A stretch of DNA of 64,000 nt, taken from contig NZ_JAQURE010000001.1 in assembly GCF_028715765.1 (NCBI RefSeq), positions 1-64,000 of the forward strand. The letters are read 5' to 3'. Position numbers and translations under genes: made by a program. Each line of letters opens with the position of its first letter. The stretch's first letter is position 1. The DNA is from Rhodoferax sp. Its GTDB lineage: Bacteria > Pseudomonadota > Gammaproteobacteria > Burkholderiales > Burkholderiaceae_C. Positions 28,450 through 37,385 of this stretch are shown piece after piece. The notes beneath the pieces are model-generated. The model was not told the origin of the DNA, made no database searches, and saw only the letters and a list, made by a program, of their open reading frames with translations.

Positions 28450-28506
28450 ATGGGCTGTTGGGACTTGCTTGACGCTTTCAGGTGCGAAGCCGTCAGCAAA
28501 ATGTTT

Positions 28507-29190
28507 TCATCCAAGCCCAACCCCTAAGCCCTGCGTCACCCACCAAGCACCGGCCAGCAGCATGACTGCGGCAAAGGTGCGCCGGCCCGGCAGCCAGGCG
28601 TCCCAGCGAGAAAAGCGGGCAATCAGCGCACTGGCCGCTGAGGGCATGGCGCCAGCCAGCAGCAGCAATACGCTGTGCCCCAAGCCGTAAGCCAACAGCA
28701 GCGCTGCACCCCACGCCATTGATGCGCCCAGCGCTGCACCCGAGCCTGCAATGGCCAGTGCCGCACCCAGTGCCGGTGTGGCGCACGGGCTCATCACCGT
28801 GCCAATCAAGGCGCCCAGCACCGCCGCACCCCATAGCCCGGAGCGCGCCAAACGAAGTTGCCAAGCGCTGGGCAGGCTGATACTGCATGAGTTGCCTGCC
28901 CGCCATAACCAAATCGCCAGCACCATCACCCCGGCGCCCACCACCACCAGCCAGGGGCCTGGCAGGGTGCCCATCATCAAACCCAATCGCGCTGCCAGCA
29001 AACCCATCACCAAGAGCGCCAGGTTCATGCCCGCCACAAAGGCCAGTGACAGACCCCAAGCAAGGCGTGGGTTGTTGGTCTGGCCGCCGACAAAACCCAC
29101 CGCCACCGGCACGGCGGCCAGCACGCAGGGTGATGCCGATGTCAGCACGCCACCCAGCAGGGCGGCCGCCAAGCCTTCCAAGCCGTTCAC
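28507..29190 (-). CDS. CcdA/DsbD-type cytochrome c biogenesis / thiol-transport membrane protein
   Basis: LLGGVLTSASPCVLAAVPVAVGFVGG ... ALIGTVMSPCATPALGAAL. Confidence 0.85.
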   Translation of the reverse strand: MNGLEGLAAALLGGVLTSASPCVLAAVPVAVGFVGGQTNNPRLAWGLSLAFVAGMNLALLVMGLLAARLGLMMGTLPGPWLVVVGAGVMVLAIWLWRAGNSCSISLPSAWQLRLARSGLWGAAVLGALIGTVMSPCATPALGAALAIAGSGAALGASMAWGAALLLAYGLGHSVLLLLAGAMPSAASALIARFSRWDAWLPGRRTFAAVMLLAGAWWVTQGLGVGLG

Positions 29191-29708
29191 AGCAACGCCT
29201 TGGGGAGCGCTGCGCCCGTTGTGGCGTTGGATGGGGCCAGCCCCAGCTGCGCCAGAATGTCTTGAGCGCTGATCTTGCCCATATGCCGCCCGATCTCTTC
29301 ACCCCTGGCGTTGTAAAACACTTGCGTGGGCATCAGGCGAATCTGGTATTTGCTGATGTAGCTGCGCTCTTTCAGGATGTCCACGTCAGCCACAGCAATG
29401 CGGGTGTCTTGCAAGAGCGCATGCAAAATGGGTTTCATCTCGCGGCAGCTCACGCAGTTATTGGCTCCAAACTCAATGATGGTGGGTTTTCCGGCACTGA
29501 GCACGCGCTGCACCGCATCAAGTGTCTGTGATGGTTCTGCCACGCCCTTGGCATTGACCGTCTGCGACGTGCTTGCCACGTAAATCCAGCCACCCAACAA
29601 CGTCGCTGCAAGCGCTGTGACCCCTGCCATGAATGCAAATGATGGATGCCACCACGGGCTTGATTTGCTATTGGAAAAGCGTATGGACTTTGACGGAATA
29701 TCAGACAT
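29187..29708 (-). CDS. membrane-anchored thioredoxin family protein
   Basis: KPTIIEFGANNCVSCREMKPILHALLQDTRIAVADVDI ... YQIRLMPTQVFYNARGEEI; 4 bp overlap with the CcdA-like gene. Confidence 0.9.
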   Translation of the reverse strand: MSDIPSKSIRFSNSKSSPWWHPSFAFMAGVTALAATLLGGWIYVASTSQTVNAKGVAEPSQTLDAVQRVLSAGKPTIIEFGANNCVSCREMKPILHALLQDTRIAVADVDILKERSYISKYQIRLMPTQVFYNARGEEIGRHMGKISAQDILAQLGLAPSNATTGAALPKALL

Positions 29709-29850
29709 GGTCTACCCAAAAAATAGTTCAGATTTCAAAAATGCAAACAAGCACGAAGTGCTTGGCAACGCAAACAGAAGGCGTTGAAGCCATCAAAAAG
29801 ATGCAAAAGACACGGCGGATACCTGGCTGGAGAAAACAGGGGTCGAACAG

Positions 29851-30134
29851 CTAGAGCACCTGATCGCAGCACATGCCACTGTCGCCGGTGAGGCGCACAC
29901 GACGTTTGTCGCGCTCAATCTTGCCGACGGTCTCGAGCTGCGTCAGGGCGCGGTACAGCGTGGACGGTTCCAGGCTGAGTTCGCAGGCCCATTCCAGCCT
30001 CACTGGACTTTTTCACCACCACGAAAAAGGCATTCGCCACGCGCCACGGTCATGGTGATGGCAAGAGCAGAAAGTGCCTCTGGCAAGACCAGTGGCACGG
30101 CTTGGATAAGCTTACGGGTCGTTTTCGTGGGCAT
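29851..30134 (-). pseudogene. Crp/Fnr-family regulator remnant (N- and C-terminal fragments in different frames)
   Basis: N-fragment MPTKTTRKLIQAVPLVLPEALSALAITMTVARGECLFRGGEKVQ*; C-fragment KSPVRLEWACELSLEPSTLYRALTQLETVGKIERDKRRVRLTGDSGMCCDQVL*. Confidence 0.7.
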
Positions 30135-30155
30135 GGTTGGCGTCTGGCAACGGGT

Positions 30156-30614
30156 TCAGTGGCTGGCAAACACGCGCCGCCACCAACTCTGGCGGGAGCC
30201 AGGCAGGGGTGCATCTTCTTCGAATGGCTCGGGTTGCACGCGTGACAACACCCAGCGTGGCTGGATGATGGCACCGCCATGGCTGCAGAATGAACCAAGG
30301 TGGTGCGGATCGAAAATCTTGATGAAGGTTGGCTGCGCGCGGCTGTCGGCATAGACGATGCCACAGTAGTTGTATTGATGCTCATGCCGCAAAAGGGCAT
30401 CTATTTCATCAATGAAATTGTGTAGCACAGCGGCAGTCATCGACACTTGCGCTGCAGCTTCTCCGACCTGGCTGGCGTACCAGCCCAGCGGCTGGGAGCG
30501 CACCTTGAGCCACAAGTCGTCAAGCTGCGACCAATCCAGCATACCGACGAAGTTGCCATGAAACTGCTGCGAGAACGCGCTGGGCGTTCCCGCATCTTTG
30601 GGCGCCACAGTCAT
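30156..30614 (-). CDS. conserved hypothetical protein
   Basis: ORF downstream of DUF2892 gene, start MTVAPKDAGTPSAFSQQF overlapping its stop; MLDWSQLDDLWLKVRSQPLGWYASQVGEAAAQVSMTAAVLHNFIDEIDALLRHEHQYNYCGIVYAD. Confidence 0.6.
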   Translation of the reverse strand: MTVAPKDAGTPSAFSQQFHGNFVGMLDWSQLDDLWLKVRSQPLGWYASQVGEAAAQVSMTAAVLHNFIDEIDALLRHEHQYNYCGIVYADSRAQPTFIKIFDPHHLGSFCSHGGAIIQPRWVLSRVQPEPFEEDAPLPGSRQSWWRRVFASH

Positions 30615-30844
30615 TACGAGCAGCAGGCTGCGCCGTTTTTGTCTTTCAAACCCAGCATGCGCATGACAGAAGCTGCCGGGCAAAAGCCGGTGAAGCCCAT
30701 CTGGAACAGGTTGGCACCGACAAAAGCGGTCAGCCACAACCAACTCATCTGGCTCAGGTTGATCTGCCCGGTGAAGTGGGCAGCGGCCAGGCTGGCCATG
30801 ATCATGAAGCCAGCAAAAATACTAACAGCGCGGTTAACAGTCAT
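30614..30844 (-). CDS. DUF2892 (YgaP-type) inner membrane protein
   Basis: MTVNRAVSIFAGFMIMASLAAAHFTGQINLSQMSWLWLTAFVGANLFQMGFTGFCPAASVMRMLGLK. Confidence 0.88.
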   Translation of the reverse strand: MTVNRAVSIFAGFMIMASLAAAHFTGQINLSQMSWLWLTAFVGANLFQMGFTGFCPAASVMRMLGLKDKNGAACCS

Positions 30845-30873
30845 GAGAAATCTCCTAGTGATGATGTGCTATA

Positions 30874-30890
30874 CGTCCCATACAGGGACG
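30874..30890. promoter_or_regulatory. palindrome CGTCCC-ATACA-GGGACG upstream of the DUF2892 gene
   Basis: 6 bp arms, 30 bp upstream of the start codon. Confidence 0.4.
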
Positions 30891-30998
30891 CGGTGGAGAC
30901 GGATGAAAAACCAAAAAGACGCAAGCTTTCATCAATATATAAAAAATAGTCCTTCAGACCCATGAATAAAGCGTCAGCAGCTCTTAAATCTGCAGCAA

Positions 30999-31976
30999 TC
31001 AAGGCGTGCTTTTAAACACCTCTTCGGCCATTCGAATGGCGTTGTTGCTGCGAAACTGGGTGTCGGTGTAGTTCACCAGGTAGGCATACGGGCTTTGGTC
31101 GATGGCCTGTGAGGCCTCTACCGGGTCGAAGGCACCATTTTTGAAGGCCTGAGTTGCGCCATCACGCAGCAGGGTCAAGTAACCCAGGCTGTCTTTGAGT
31201 GCCTTGTCCAGACTTGAGACTTGGCCGTGACCAGGAATGACCGTGACCGGATGCAGTTCATCGCGCAGATAAGTCAGTGCCGAAATCCATTTCAGCCCCA
31301 TACCAGGCATGACACCAAGCAAGCGGTCGGCAAAAACGATGTCGCCAGAGAACACAAGTTTTTCTTTGGGCAGCCAGACAAATACGTCGGCTTTGGTGTG
31401 TGCACCGCCAGACTCAATCAACTCAATGTCAACGCCTTTGACCGCCAGTGTGTGGCGCTTGCTGAAGGTGATGTCTGGATAGGCCAGCACCGTACCGTCA
31501 AAGCGCTCGACCAGGTTTTTTTGGGCATTTTCAAACTGCTGCAGCCCGCGTGCCTTCATGTCCAGCACCCCAGGCTCGGAGGCAATGACCCGGGCGCCGA
31601 CCACGCGCTGAAAATAATCATTGCCAAACCAGCGGTGGTCTTGCCCGCCTGAGTTGATGACCCAGCGCACAGGTTTGTCGGTCACCGCCCGGATGGCCTC
31701 GACGATCACTTTGGCGCCTTCGGCAGAACCACCCGAATCGACCACCACCACACCGTCATCGGCAATGATAAAACCGCTGGTCATGTTGTTGCCCAGGTTT
31801 TCTTTGGCGCGTTGGGTCAATGCCCCCACCAGCGCATAGACCCGGTCGGTGACTTTCACGGTCTTGAAAATTGGCTCCGTGGCCTGCGCCTGGGCAGCAG
31901 TGACGAAAATCAACAAAGCAGTGAAGGCTTGCACGAGCAAAGGGTGCAGCCGCAGGAAGAAATTGGAAGATCGCAT
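30999..31976 (-). CDS. MBL-fold metallo-hydrolase, secreted (SoxH-like)
   Basis: Signal peptide; VVDSGGSAEGAKVIVEAI, INSGGQDHRWFGNDYF, ESGGAHTKADVFVWLPKEKLVFSGDIVFADRLLG, VIPGHGQ; near sox genes. Confidence 0.82.
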   Translation of the reverse strand: MRSSNFFLRLHPLLVQAFTALLIFVTAAQAQATEPIFKTVKVTDRVYALVGALTQRAKENLGNNMTSGFIIADDGVVVVDSGGSAEGAKVIVEAIRAVTDKPVRWVINSGGQDHRWFGNDYFQRVVGARVIASEPGVLDMKARGLQQFENAQKNLVERFDGTVLAYPDITFSKRHTLAVKGVDIELIESGGAHTKADVFVWLPKEKLVFSGDIVFADRLLGVMPGMGLKWISALTYLRDELHPVTVIPGHGQVSSLDKALKDSLGYLTLLRDGATQAFKNGAFDPVEASQAIDQSPYAYLVNYTDTQFRSNNAIRMAEEVFKSTP

Positions 31977-31983
31977 AAATATA

Positions 31984-32036
31984 TAGAAAAATAGCCTCTA
32001 GCCCTTTATTTATAAGCGCTAGTAGCTATTAAACAA
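31984..32036 (-). repeat. R1 repeat copy, intergenic
   Basis: Minus strand TTTAATAGCTACTAGCGCTTATAAATAAAGGGCTAGAGGCTATTTTT. Confidence 0.7.
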
Positions 32037-32045
32037 ATAGCACTG

Positions 32046-32588
32046 TCAAAGCCAGTTGGCCAACAGTGCCACATCCTCGGGAAACATCTGGCCGCGTTCG
32101 GCTTGCAGCACACGGCCATCCCGCCCCAACACCAAAGTCACGGGCAAGCCGCGCGGCTTGGGCAATGCCTTGTGAATCTCGGGGGTGACCCAGCCCGAAG
32201 GAAAGGTGTAGCCCTTTTTTTGCAGGTAGGTCTCGGCCTCGGCAGGTTTTTTGTCTACCGACAGCGCCAGCATGCGCAGTCCCCGGGCCTGCTGGGCTTG
32301 CCAGAGTTTTTGCATCTCGGGGCTTTGCAGCGCACAAAATGGGCAGGTGCTGGCCCACCAGTAAATCACGGCGATGTGGCCTTTAGCCTGCTCTGGCTTG
32401 AAGACCGTGCCATCAAAAAATGGCACCTCAGGCAGCGCCAGAGTGCTGCCCACGGCTGGCAACGGCGGTGCCACCGCCTCCATGGCTGCTGGTGTGATTT
32501 GAGCCAGCAAACCACCGTGCCGCATGCTCAGCAGCAGCGCGCCCAGGGCGGGCAAGCTGGTGGTGAATTGGCGGCGCAGTGGGTTCAT
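32046..32588 (-). CDS. TlpA/SoxW-like thioredoxin family protein
   Basis: HIAVIYWWASTCPFCALQSPEMQKLWQAQQARGLRMLALSVDK ... RGLPVTLVLGRDG. Confidence 0.88.
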   Translation of the reverse strand: MNPLRRQFTTSLPALGALLLSMRHGGLLAQITPAAMEAVAPPLPAVGSTLALPEVPFFDGTVFKPEQAKGHIAVIYWWASTCPFCALQSPEMQKLWQAQQARGLRMLALSVDKKPAEAETYLQKKGYTFPSGWVTPEIHKALPKPRGLPVTLVLGRDGRVLQAERGQMFPEDVALLANWL

Positions 32589-32608
32589 GGCGACTCCAGA
32601 TACTCTGG

Positions 32609-33247
32609 CTACTTGTTGATGGGCGAATCTGGCGAGACCAGATAGGCCACCAAGTCGGTGATTTGCTTGGGCGACAAAATCTGCTTGTGCCCCAAGCGCG
32701 GCATGGCAGAACAGGCGTTAAAGGCCTTGGCGTTGTATATCTTTTCGTAGGTGTATTTGATGACTTGCGGTTTTTGACCTCGATTTTTGCCCCAGTGCAG
32801 CAAAGATGAGCCCATGTTGCCGTAAGCGAGCTCTTTGGCCTCGCCCTGATGGCAGGCGTAGCAATTACCACCGTGCACTGCATCCGGCTTGTTGGGCATG
32901 AAAGACCCAATGTGCATGGTGAAACCACCATTGAACACTTTGGCACCGGCCTTCCAGTCACCCATCAGCTTGCCGTCGGCGGGGTAAACAATGGTTTGAG
33001 CTTCACGCGCCATCATGGTTGCAGCCAAGGCTTTTGTGGGTGCCGCACGCGACACCGAGCAGTCCTTTTGTGTCTGGTCTTGCTCAAGCCGGGTCAAGTC
33101 TTGGCCTTTGCCTGGCAAAAAACTGGCCTTGAACGTTTGGTCAGCCAGCGTCTGAATGTCTGGCGGGGTGCCAGGGGCAGCGCAACCTGCCAATGCAACA
33201 ACGGCAGCAGCCAGCGCTGACAAGAGAACAATATTTTTCTGAGTCAT
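32609..33247 (-). CDS. soxX: sulfur oxidation c-type cytochrome SoxX
   Basis: VHGGNCYACHQGEAKELAYGNMGSSLLHWGK (heme CxxCH), lipoprotein-like signal; between soxA and tlpA. Confidence 0.88.
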   Translation of the reverse strand: MTQKNIVLLSALAAAVVALAGCAAPGTPPDIQTLADQTFKASFLPGKGQDLTRLEQDQTQKDCSVSRAAPTKALAATMMAREAQTIVYPADGKLMGDWKAGAKVFNGGFTMHIGSFMPNKPDAVHGGNCYACHQGEAKELAYGNMGSSLLHWGKNRGQKPQVIKYTYEKIYNAKAFNACSAMPRLGHKQILSPKQITDLVAYLVSPDSPINK

Positions 33248-33288
33248 GGGGTATTTCCTGAGTTGAGTGTTCTGGAGGCGCATGACGA

Positions 33289-34107
33289 TCAGCGACGCAT
33301 GCCTGGCAAGTCCAGCTTGACGCCATCGGCCTGGTTGGTCAGGTAAGAGATCAGCGCCACGGTGCCTGGTGAGCCCATGTCAATGTCGGGCATTCGCATT
33401 TGCCAGTGGCAGTCCCACATGCGGTGCTGCATGGTGCGCATGGCATTGTGTGACACGCGGTAAGTGGGCCAGGAGCTCATGACATCGCCGGCTTGTTTTT
33501 TGTCGAGGCCGTTGAATAGAGCTTGCAGACGGATGCGTGTGTCGGTCTTGCCGTGGCAGGTGGCACATGAAAAATCCATCGGTCCAACCGACTTGAAGTA
33601 GAGCACTTCACCCACTTTGATGGCTTCTTGCGCCTTCGGATGGTCTTTACGCATGGACAAGGTCATGCCGTCTGACTGGTAGGCGATGTAGGAAACAATT
33701 TTTTCCCAGTCGGTGTTGTTTTCGCTCCTGCTTTCATTGGCGAAACGGTGAGCCTTGATCTCGGTGGCATCTTTGCCTTGCAGGGTCACCATGCAATGCA
33801 GCAGGCGGGTTTCAAGGTCTTCCACGCGCTGGGTGTCGGGCATGTAGCGAGGCATCTGGGCGTAAGCCCCTTTGATGACACCGGGGCCCAGACCAAAGTC
33901 GCATTTTTCAAGGGTGGCGTTTTTGGGCCCGGATGCAGTCTTGTACAAGATTTCACCCTTGTCGATGATGAGCAGGCCAGGGTTGCCATCTTTATCAGCC
34001 AAGGCAGCACGGTAAGCGGCAACGGCAGGGTCAACTTTTTGAGCAAACGCCACGCAAGACAGCAGGCTCAGGCCGCAGGCGGCGGCAATGCAACTGAATC
34101 TTTTCAT
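33289..34107 (-). CDS. soxA: sulfur oxidation c-type cytochrome SoxA
   Basis: MDFSCATCHGKTDTRIRLQALF, SWPTYRVSHNAMRTMQHRMWDCHWQMRMPDIDMGSPGTVALISYL. Confidence 0.93.
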   Translation of the reverse strand: MKRFSCIAAACGLSLLSCVAFAQKVDPAVAAYRAALADKDGNPGLLIIDKGEILYKTASGPKNATLEKCDFGLGPGVIKGAYAQMPRYMPDTQRVEDLETRLLHCMVTLQGKDATEIKAHRFANESRSENNTDWEKIVSYIAYQSDGMTLSMRKDHPKAQEAIKVGEVLYFKSVGPMDFSCATCHGKTDTRIRLQALFNGLDKKQAGDVMSSWPTYRVSHNAMRTMQHRMWDCHWQMRMPDIDMGSPGTVALISYLTNQADGVKLDLPGMRR

Positions 34108-34131
34108 TGGATACGGTCTCTTTCTTGTTGT

Positions 34132-34443
34132 TTAGGAAGCGGTGGCTTCGTCGGTGCGGGTATCACCCTTGGTGTCTTTCCAGGTGATGGCAAATTTGTC
34201 GCCCGCCTTGGCACCTTTGACGGTGAACTGCAGGAACGGATTTTTGGAGACGGCCGAGCCCCAGTCGGCCGTCAGGACGACCTTGCCGTTGTGGCTGGCA
34301 CTGACTTCGGTGATGTGCATCGCCGGCACCAGTTTTCCTGCGGCATCTTTGCGCTGGCCAGATTCCATTTCATGGCTCATCAAAACTCGTACGGTGGCTT
34401 TGCCGCTGTCTACTTTGGCGCGAATGCGCATTGGATCTGCCAT
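34132..34443 (-). CDS. soxZ: thiosulfate oxidation carrier complex protein SoxZ
   Basis: DPMRIRAKVDSGKATVRVLMSHEMESGQRKDAAGKLVPAMHITEVSASHNGKVVLTADWGSAVSKNPFLQF. Confidence 0.95.
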   Translation of the reverse strand: MADPMRIRAKVDSGKATVRVLMSHEMESGQRKDAAGKLVPAMHITEVSASHNGKVVLTADWGSAVSKNPFLQFTVKGAKAGDKFAITWKDTKGDTRTDEATAS

Positions 34444-34522
34444 TTTGAAACTCCTGAATTCAAACAATTAATCGGTGTTGCCAACAGTGTGGCGGGGGCG
34501 TGCAAGAGGGGGCAGCAAGGGC

Positions 34523-34984
34523 TTAGCCGCCGCAGCCGCCCAGGGTGACTTTGACTTCTTTTTTGGCAAACAAGGCTTTGCCGTCGTTCATGATGGCCAC
34601 GGCGTAGACGTCTGAGGATTGCCCCATCTTGGAGCGGGTAGCAAAGCTGGGCTCAACACTGTCAGTCACATTGAACTGAGCCACCAGGGTTGACGGGTTT
34701 TTTTCAACCAGCAGCAACATGTGCTTGACACCGGCCAGGGTGGTGCTTGCCGTCAAGGGCACCACAGCACCGTTTTCTGCGATGTCTGGGCCACCTATGG
34801 TGACGTCTTTGCTTTCCACCGGAGCGCTGGCACCCAGGGCTTTTATCACGTCAGCAACAGATTTAGCCTTGAAAGCACCTTCGTTATAGGCAAAGGCGCA
34901 TTGGGGAAACAACCCGGTGGTGGCCAGCAGGCCGGCCACGATGGCGCTGTGTTTGAGAGTATCGCGACGACTGGGCATAAACAT
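34523..34984 (-). CDS. soxY: thiosulfate oxidation carrier protein SoxY
   Basis: C-terminal VTLGGCGG swinging-arm motif; VLPLTAS-like PLTASTTLAGVKHMLLLVEKNPSTLVAQFNV. Confidence 0.95.
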   Translation of the reverse strand: MFMPSRRDTLKHSAIVAGLLATTGLFPQCAFAYNEGAFKAKSVADVIKALGASAPVESKDVTIGGPDIAENGAVVPLTASTTLAGVKHMLLLVEKNPSTLVAQFNVTDSVEPSFATRSKMGQSSDVYAVAIMNDGKALFAKKEVKVTLGGCGG

Positions 34985-35068
34985 CTCCTGTTTGATTAAG
35001 GTAGACCCATCTTACGGAGGTGGTATGCCATTGAATTTAAGTAATTACCCTCTTTAACATGACAGGAA

Positions 35069-35701
35069 TCAGTTGGGATTCGCTGGGTTACCAACTTGTT
35101 CGCACCCGGCGCACAGACGCATGCGGCGTTTGTCGCGCTGCACCAAGCCGTTTTCTTCCAGCGCGCGCAGGGTTCGGTACAGCGTCTCTGGCTCCAGCCC
35201 CAAATCGACGGCCCACTCGGACAAGGGCATGGTGAGTTGACAACAACCGTCTAATGCAGATTCACAGCTCAGGTAGTGCAAGATGCGCTCAGTTGCCGTA
35301 CGCAGCCGCAATCGCTCAACGCGCGCGCATTGGCGGCGCAGCGACAACACCGCGGCGCGAAGAAACATCTCGGCAAAATGGGCATTTGTGGCAAGTGCTG
35401 AACGAAAGCTTGCCACTGGAATGGCCAGCACAACACTCGGCTTCCTGGCCAAGGCTGTGCAGGTGTAGTGCGGTGTGAACAACGAGGCTTCGGCAAAAAA
35501 TTCACCCGCGCTGCCTCGCATCATGACCACTGTTTGCCCGGATGGCGTCGTTCGCATGGCTTGCAACTCGCCACGCATGAGCCAGTGCAACAGCGTGACC
35601 GGTTCGCCCAACTTGAACAGACTTGCGTTGGCTGGCAATTCGATCCGCTTTGAAACAGCCAGCAAGGTAGCAGGCAAATATTCAGGGGTTTTCAACATCA
35701 T
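35069..35701 (-). CDS. Crp/Fnr family transcriptional regulator
   Basis: cNMP-binding fold plus PLSEWAVDLGLEPETLYRTLRALEENGLVQRDKRRMRL; C-term CAGC. Confidence 0.88.
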   Translation of the reverse strand: MMLKTPEYLPATLLAVSKRIELPANASLFKLGEPVTLLHWLMRGELQAMRTTPSGQTVVMMRGSAGEFFAEASLFTPHYTCTALARKPSVVLAIPVASFRSALATNAHFAEMFLRAAVLSLRRQCARVERLRLRTATERILHYLSCESALDGCCQLTMPLSEWAVDLGLEPETLYRTLRALEENGLVQRDKRRMRLCAGCEQVGNPANPN

Positions 35702-35759
35702 GACTCAATCAACAAAGGTAAGAATCTCAGGGAAACAAATGTAATTTGCCTATGGCGCC

Positions 35760-36041
35760 ATGGATGAAGCGCAGCAACTGCGCAGCTTCAACCTGGTGTA
35801 CGACATGTGCTACGCCTTGGCCACCGACAAAAAATTTGACAATCTTCTGAGTGTCTACGCTTTAGACCCACCCACTTGCCAATTCTTGACCGAACTCAAA
35901 CCGCACATGGCAGACAACGTAACCATGTTGGGAGCCATTTTGCAGCGACTCATCATGGATCGGGTGGAAGCCCAGATGCCCTTGGCGCATGCCATTGAAG
36001 ATGTCGCCCAATGGCACGCTGCGCTTGTGTCGGGCAAGTAA
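35760..36041 (+). CDS. small hypothetical protein divergent from the Crp-like gene
   Basis: 93 aa ORF MDEAQQLRSFNLVYDMCYALATDKKFDNLLSVYALDPPTCQFLTELKPHMADNV. Confidence 0.5.
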   Translation: MDEAQQLRSFNLVYDMCYALATDKKFDNLLSVYALDPPTCQFLTELKPHMADNVTMLGAILQRLIMDRVEAQMPLAHAIEDVAQWHAALVSGK

Positions 36042-36071
36042 TGCCATAAATGCTAGAAGCCAATACCCCCT

Positions 36072-37373
36072 TCACCACAAGTCCGTCAACCGGTGGTACA
36101 GCATGCCCAGCACCAGGCTCGGGGTGCGCAGCATGGCGCCGCCAGGGAACGGGCGGTGCTGCAGTTTGGCAAACACATCAAAGCGCTCGGCCTGGCCGGC
36201 CACGGCTTGCGCCACCAGCTGCCCAGCCAGACCGGTCAACGCCAGGCCATGGCCACTGAAGCCTTGCAGGTAATACACATTGGCCGCCAAGCGGCCAAAG
36301 TCGGGCGCGCGGTTCATGCTGATGTCCACAAACCCGCCCCACACATGCGACACCGCTACGCCCTTGAGCTGCGGAAAAATTGCCACCATGCGTTGCGCCA
36401 TCAGCGTCTCCAAGTGGGCGGGGGTGCGGGTGGAGTAGCTCACCTGGCCGCCAAACAACAGGCGGTGGTCGGCACTGAAGCGAAAGTAGTCCAGCACAAA
36501 ATTGTTGTCGCAAACCGCGGCGTTGCTGGGAATCAAGGCTTGGCACAACTGGGGCGAGAGTGGCTCGGTGCTGATCATGTAGGTGCCCACTGGCATGATG
36601 CGCGGCGCAAGCGCTGGTGCCACCTGCGGCGCATATTCCGCCAGGGTGCAGTTGCCCGCCAGCACCGCGTGCTGGGCGCTGACTTGTCCGTGGGCGGTGT
36701 GAGCTGTCACACGCGCGCCATGGGTCAGTTGGGTGACGGCAGATTTTTCAAAAATCTTCACCCCCAGCGACTGGGCGGCACGCGCCAACCCCAAGCCATA
36801 TTTCAGCGGGTGCAAATGGCCTGAAACATCCTCAAATGCGGCGGCGCAATAGCGTGGGCTTTGAATCAGGCTTTGCACTTGGGCGCCACTGACAAAGTCG
36901 TGGGCAAAGCCGTATTGGCGCTGCAAAGCGTCGCAGTCGGCCTGCAGGGCACGGGCTTTGCGGGCAGAGTCGGCCACATACATGTAGCCTCTGACCCAAT
37001 CGCAATCCAGCGCAAAGTCTTGCACGCGCTGCTCAATCAAAGCCAAAGACTGCAGCGACATGGCCCACGCCTGGCGTGCCAAATCGTTGCCCAACTGCTG
37101 CTCAAACGGTGCTTGCCCACTGGCAAAGCCCACAATAGCCTGCCCACCATTGCGCCCCGAGGCACCCGCACACACCCGGTCAGCCTCCAGCACTGCCACC
37201 TGGTAGCCACGCTGAGCCAGTTCAATGGCGGCCGAGAGCCCGGCAAACCCGGCACCCACCACCAGCACATCAGCCTGTACCGCGCCTTGCAGCACCGGCT
37301 CAAGCAGCGGGCGCGTCACGCTGGCTTCGTAATAGCTGTGTTGGTTGAGTTGGGTGTCAGAGTCCAGCAGCAT
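36072..37373 (-). CDS. FAD-dependent oxidoreductase (gamma-glutamylputrescine oxidase-like)
   Basis: ADVLVVGAGFAGLSAAIELAQRGYQVAVLEADRVCAGASGRNGGQAIVGF ... YYLQGFSGHGLALTGLAGQLVAQAV. Confidence 0.88.
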   Translation of the reverse strand: MLLDSDTQLNQHSYYEASVTRPLLEPVLQGAVQADVLVVGAGFAGLSAAIELAQRGYQVAVLEADRVCAGASGRNGGQAIVGFASGQAPFEQQLGNDLARQAWAMSLQSLALIEQRVQDFALDCDWVRGYMYVADSARKARALQADCDALQRQYGFAHDFVSGAQVQSLIQSPRYCAAAFEDVSGHLHPLKYGLGLARAAQSLGVKIFEKSAVTQLTHGARVTAHTAHGQVSAQHAVLAGNCTLAEYAPQVAPALAPRIMPVGTYMISTEPLSPQLCQALIPSNAAVCDNNFVLDYFRFSADHRLLFGGQVSYSTRTPAHLETLMAQRMVAIFPQLKGVAVSHVWGGFVDISMNRAPDFGRLAANVYYLQGFSGHGLALTGLAGQLVAQAVAGQAERFDVFAKLQHRPFPGGAMLRTPSLVLGMLYHRLTDLW

Positions 37374-37385
37374 GGCGGTGCTCTT

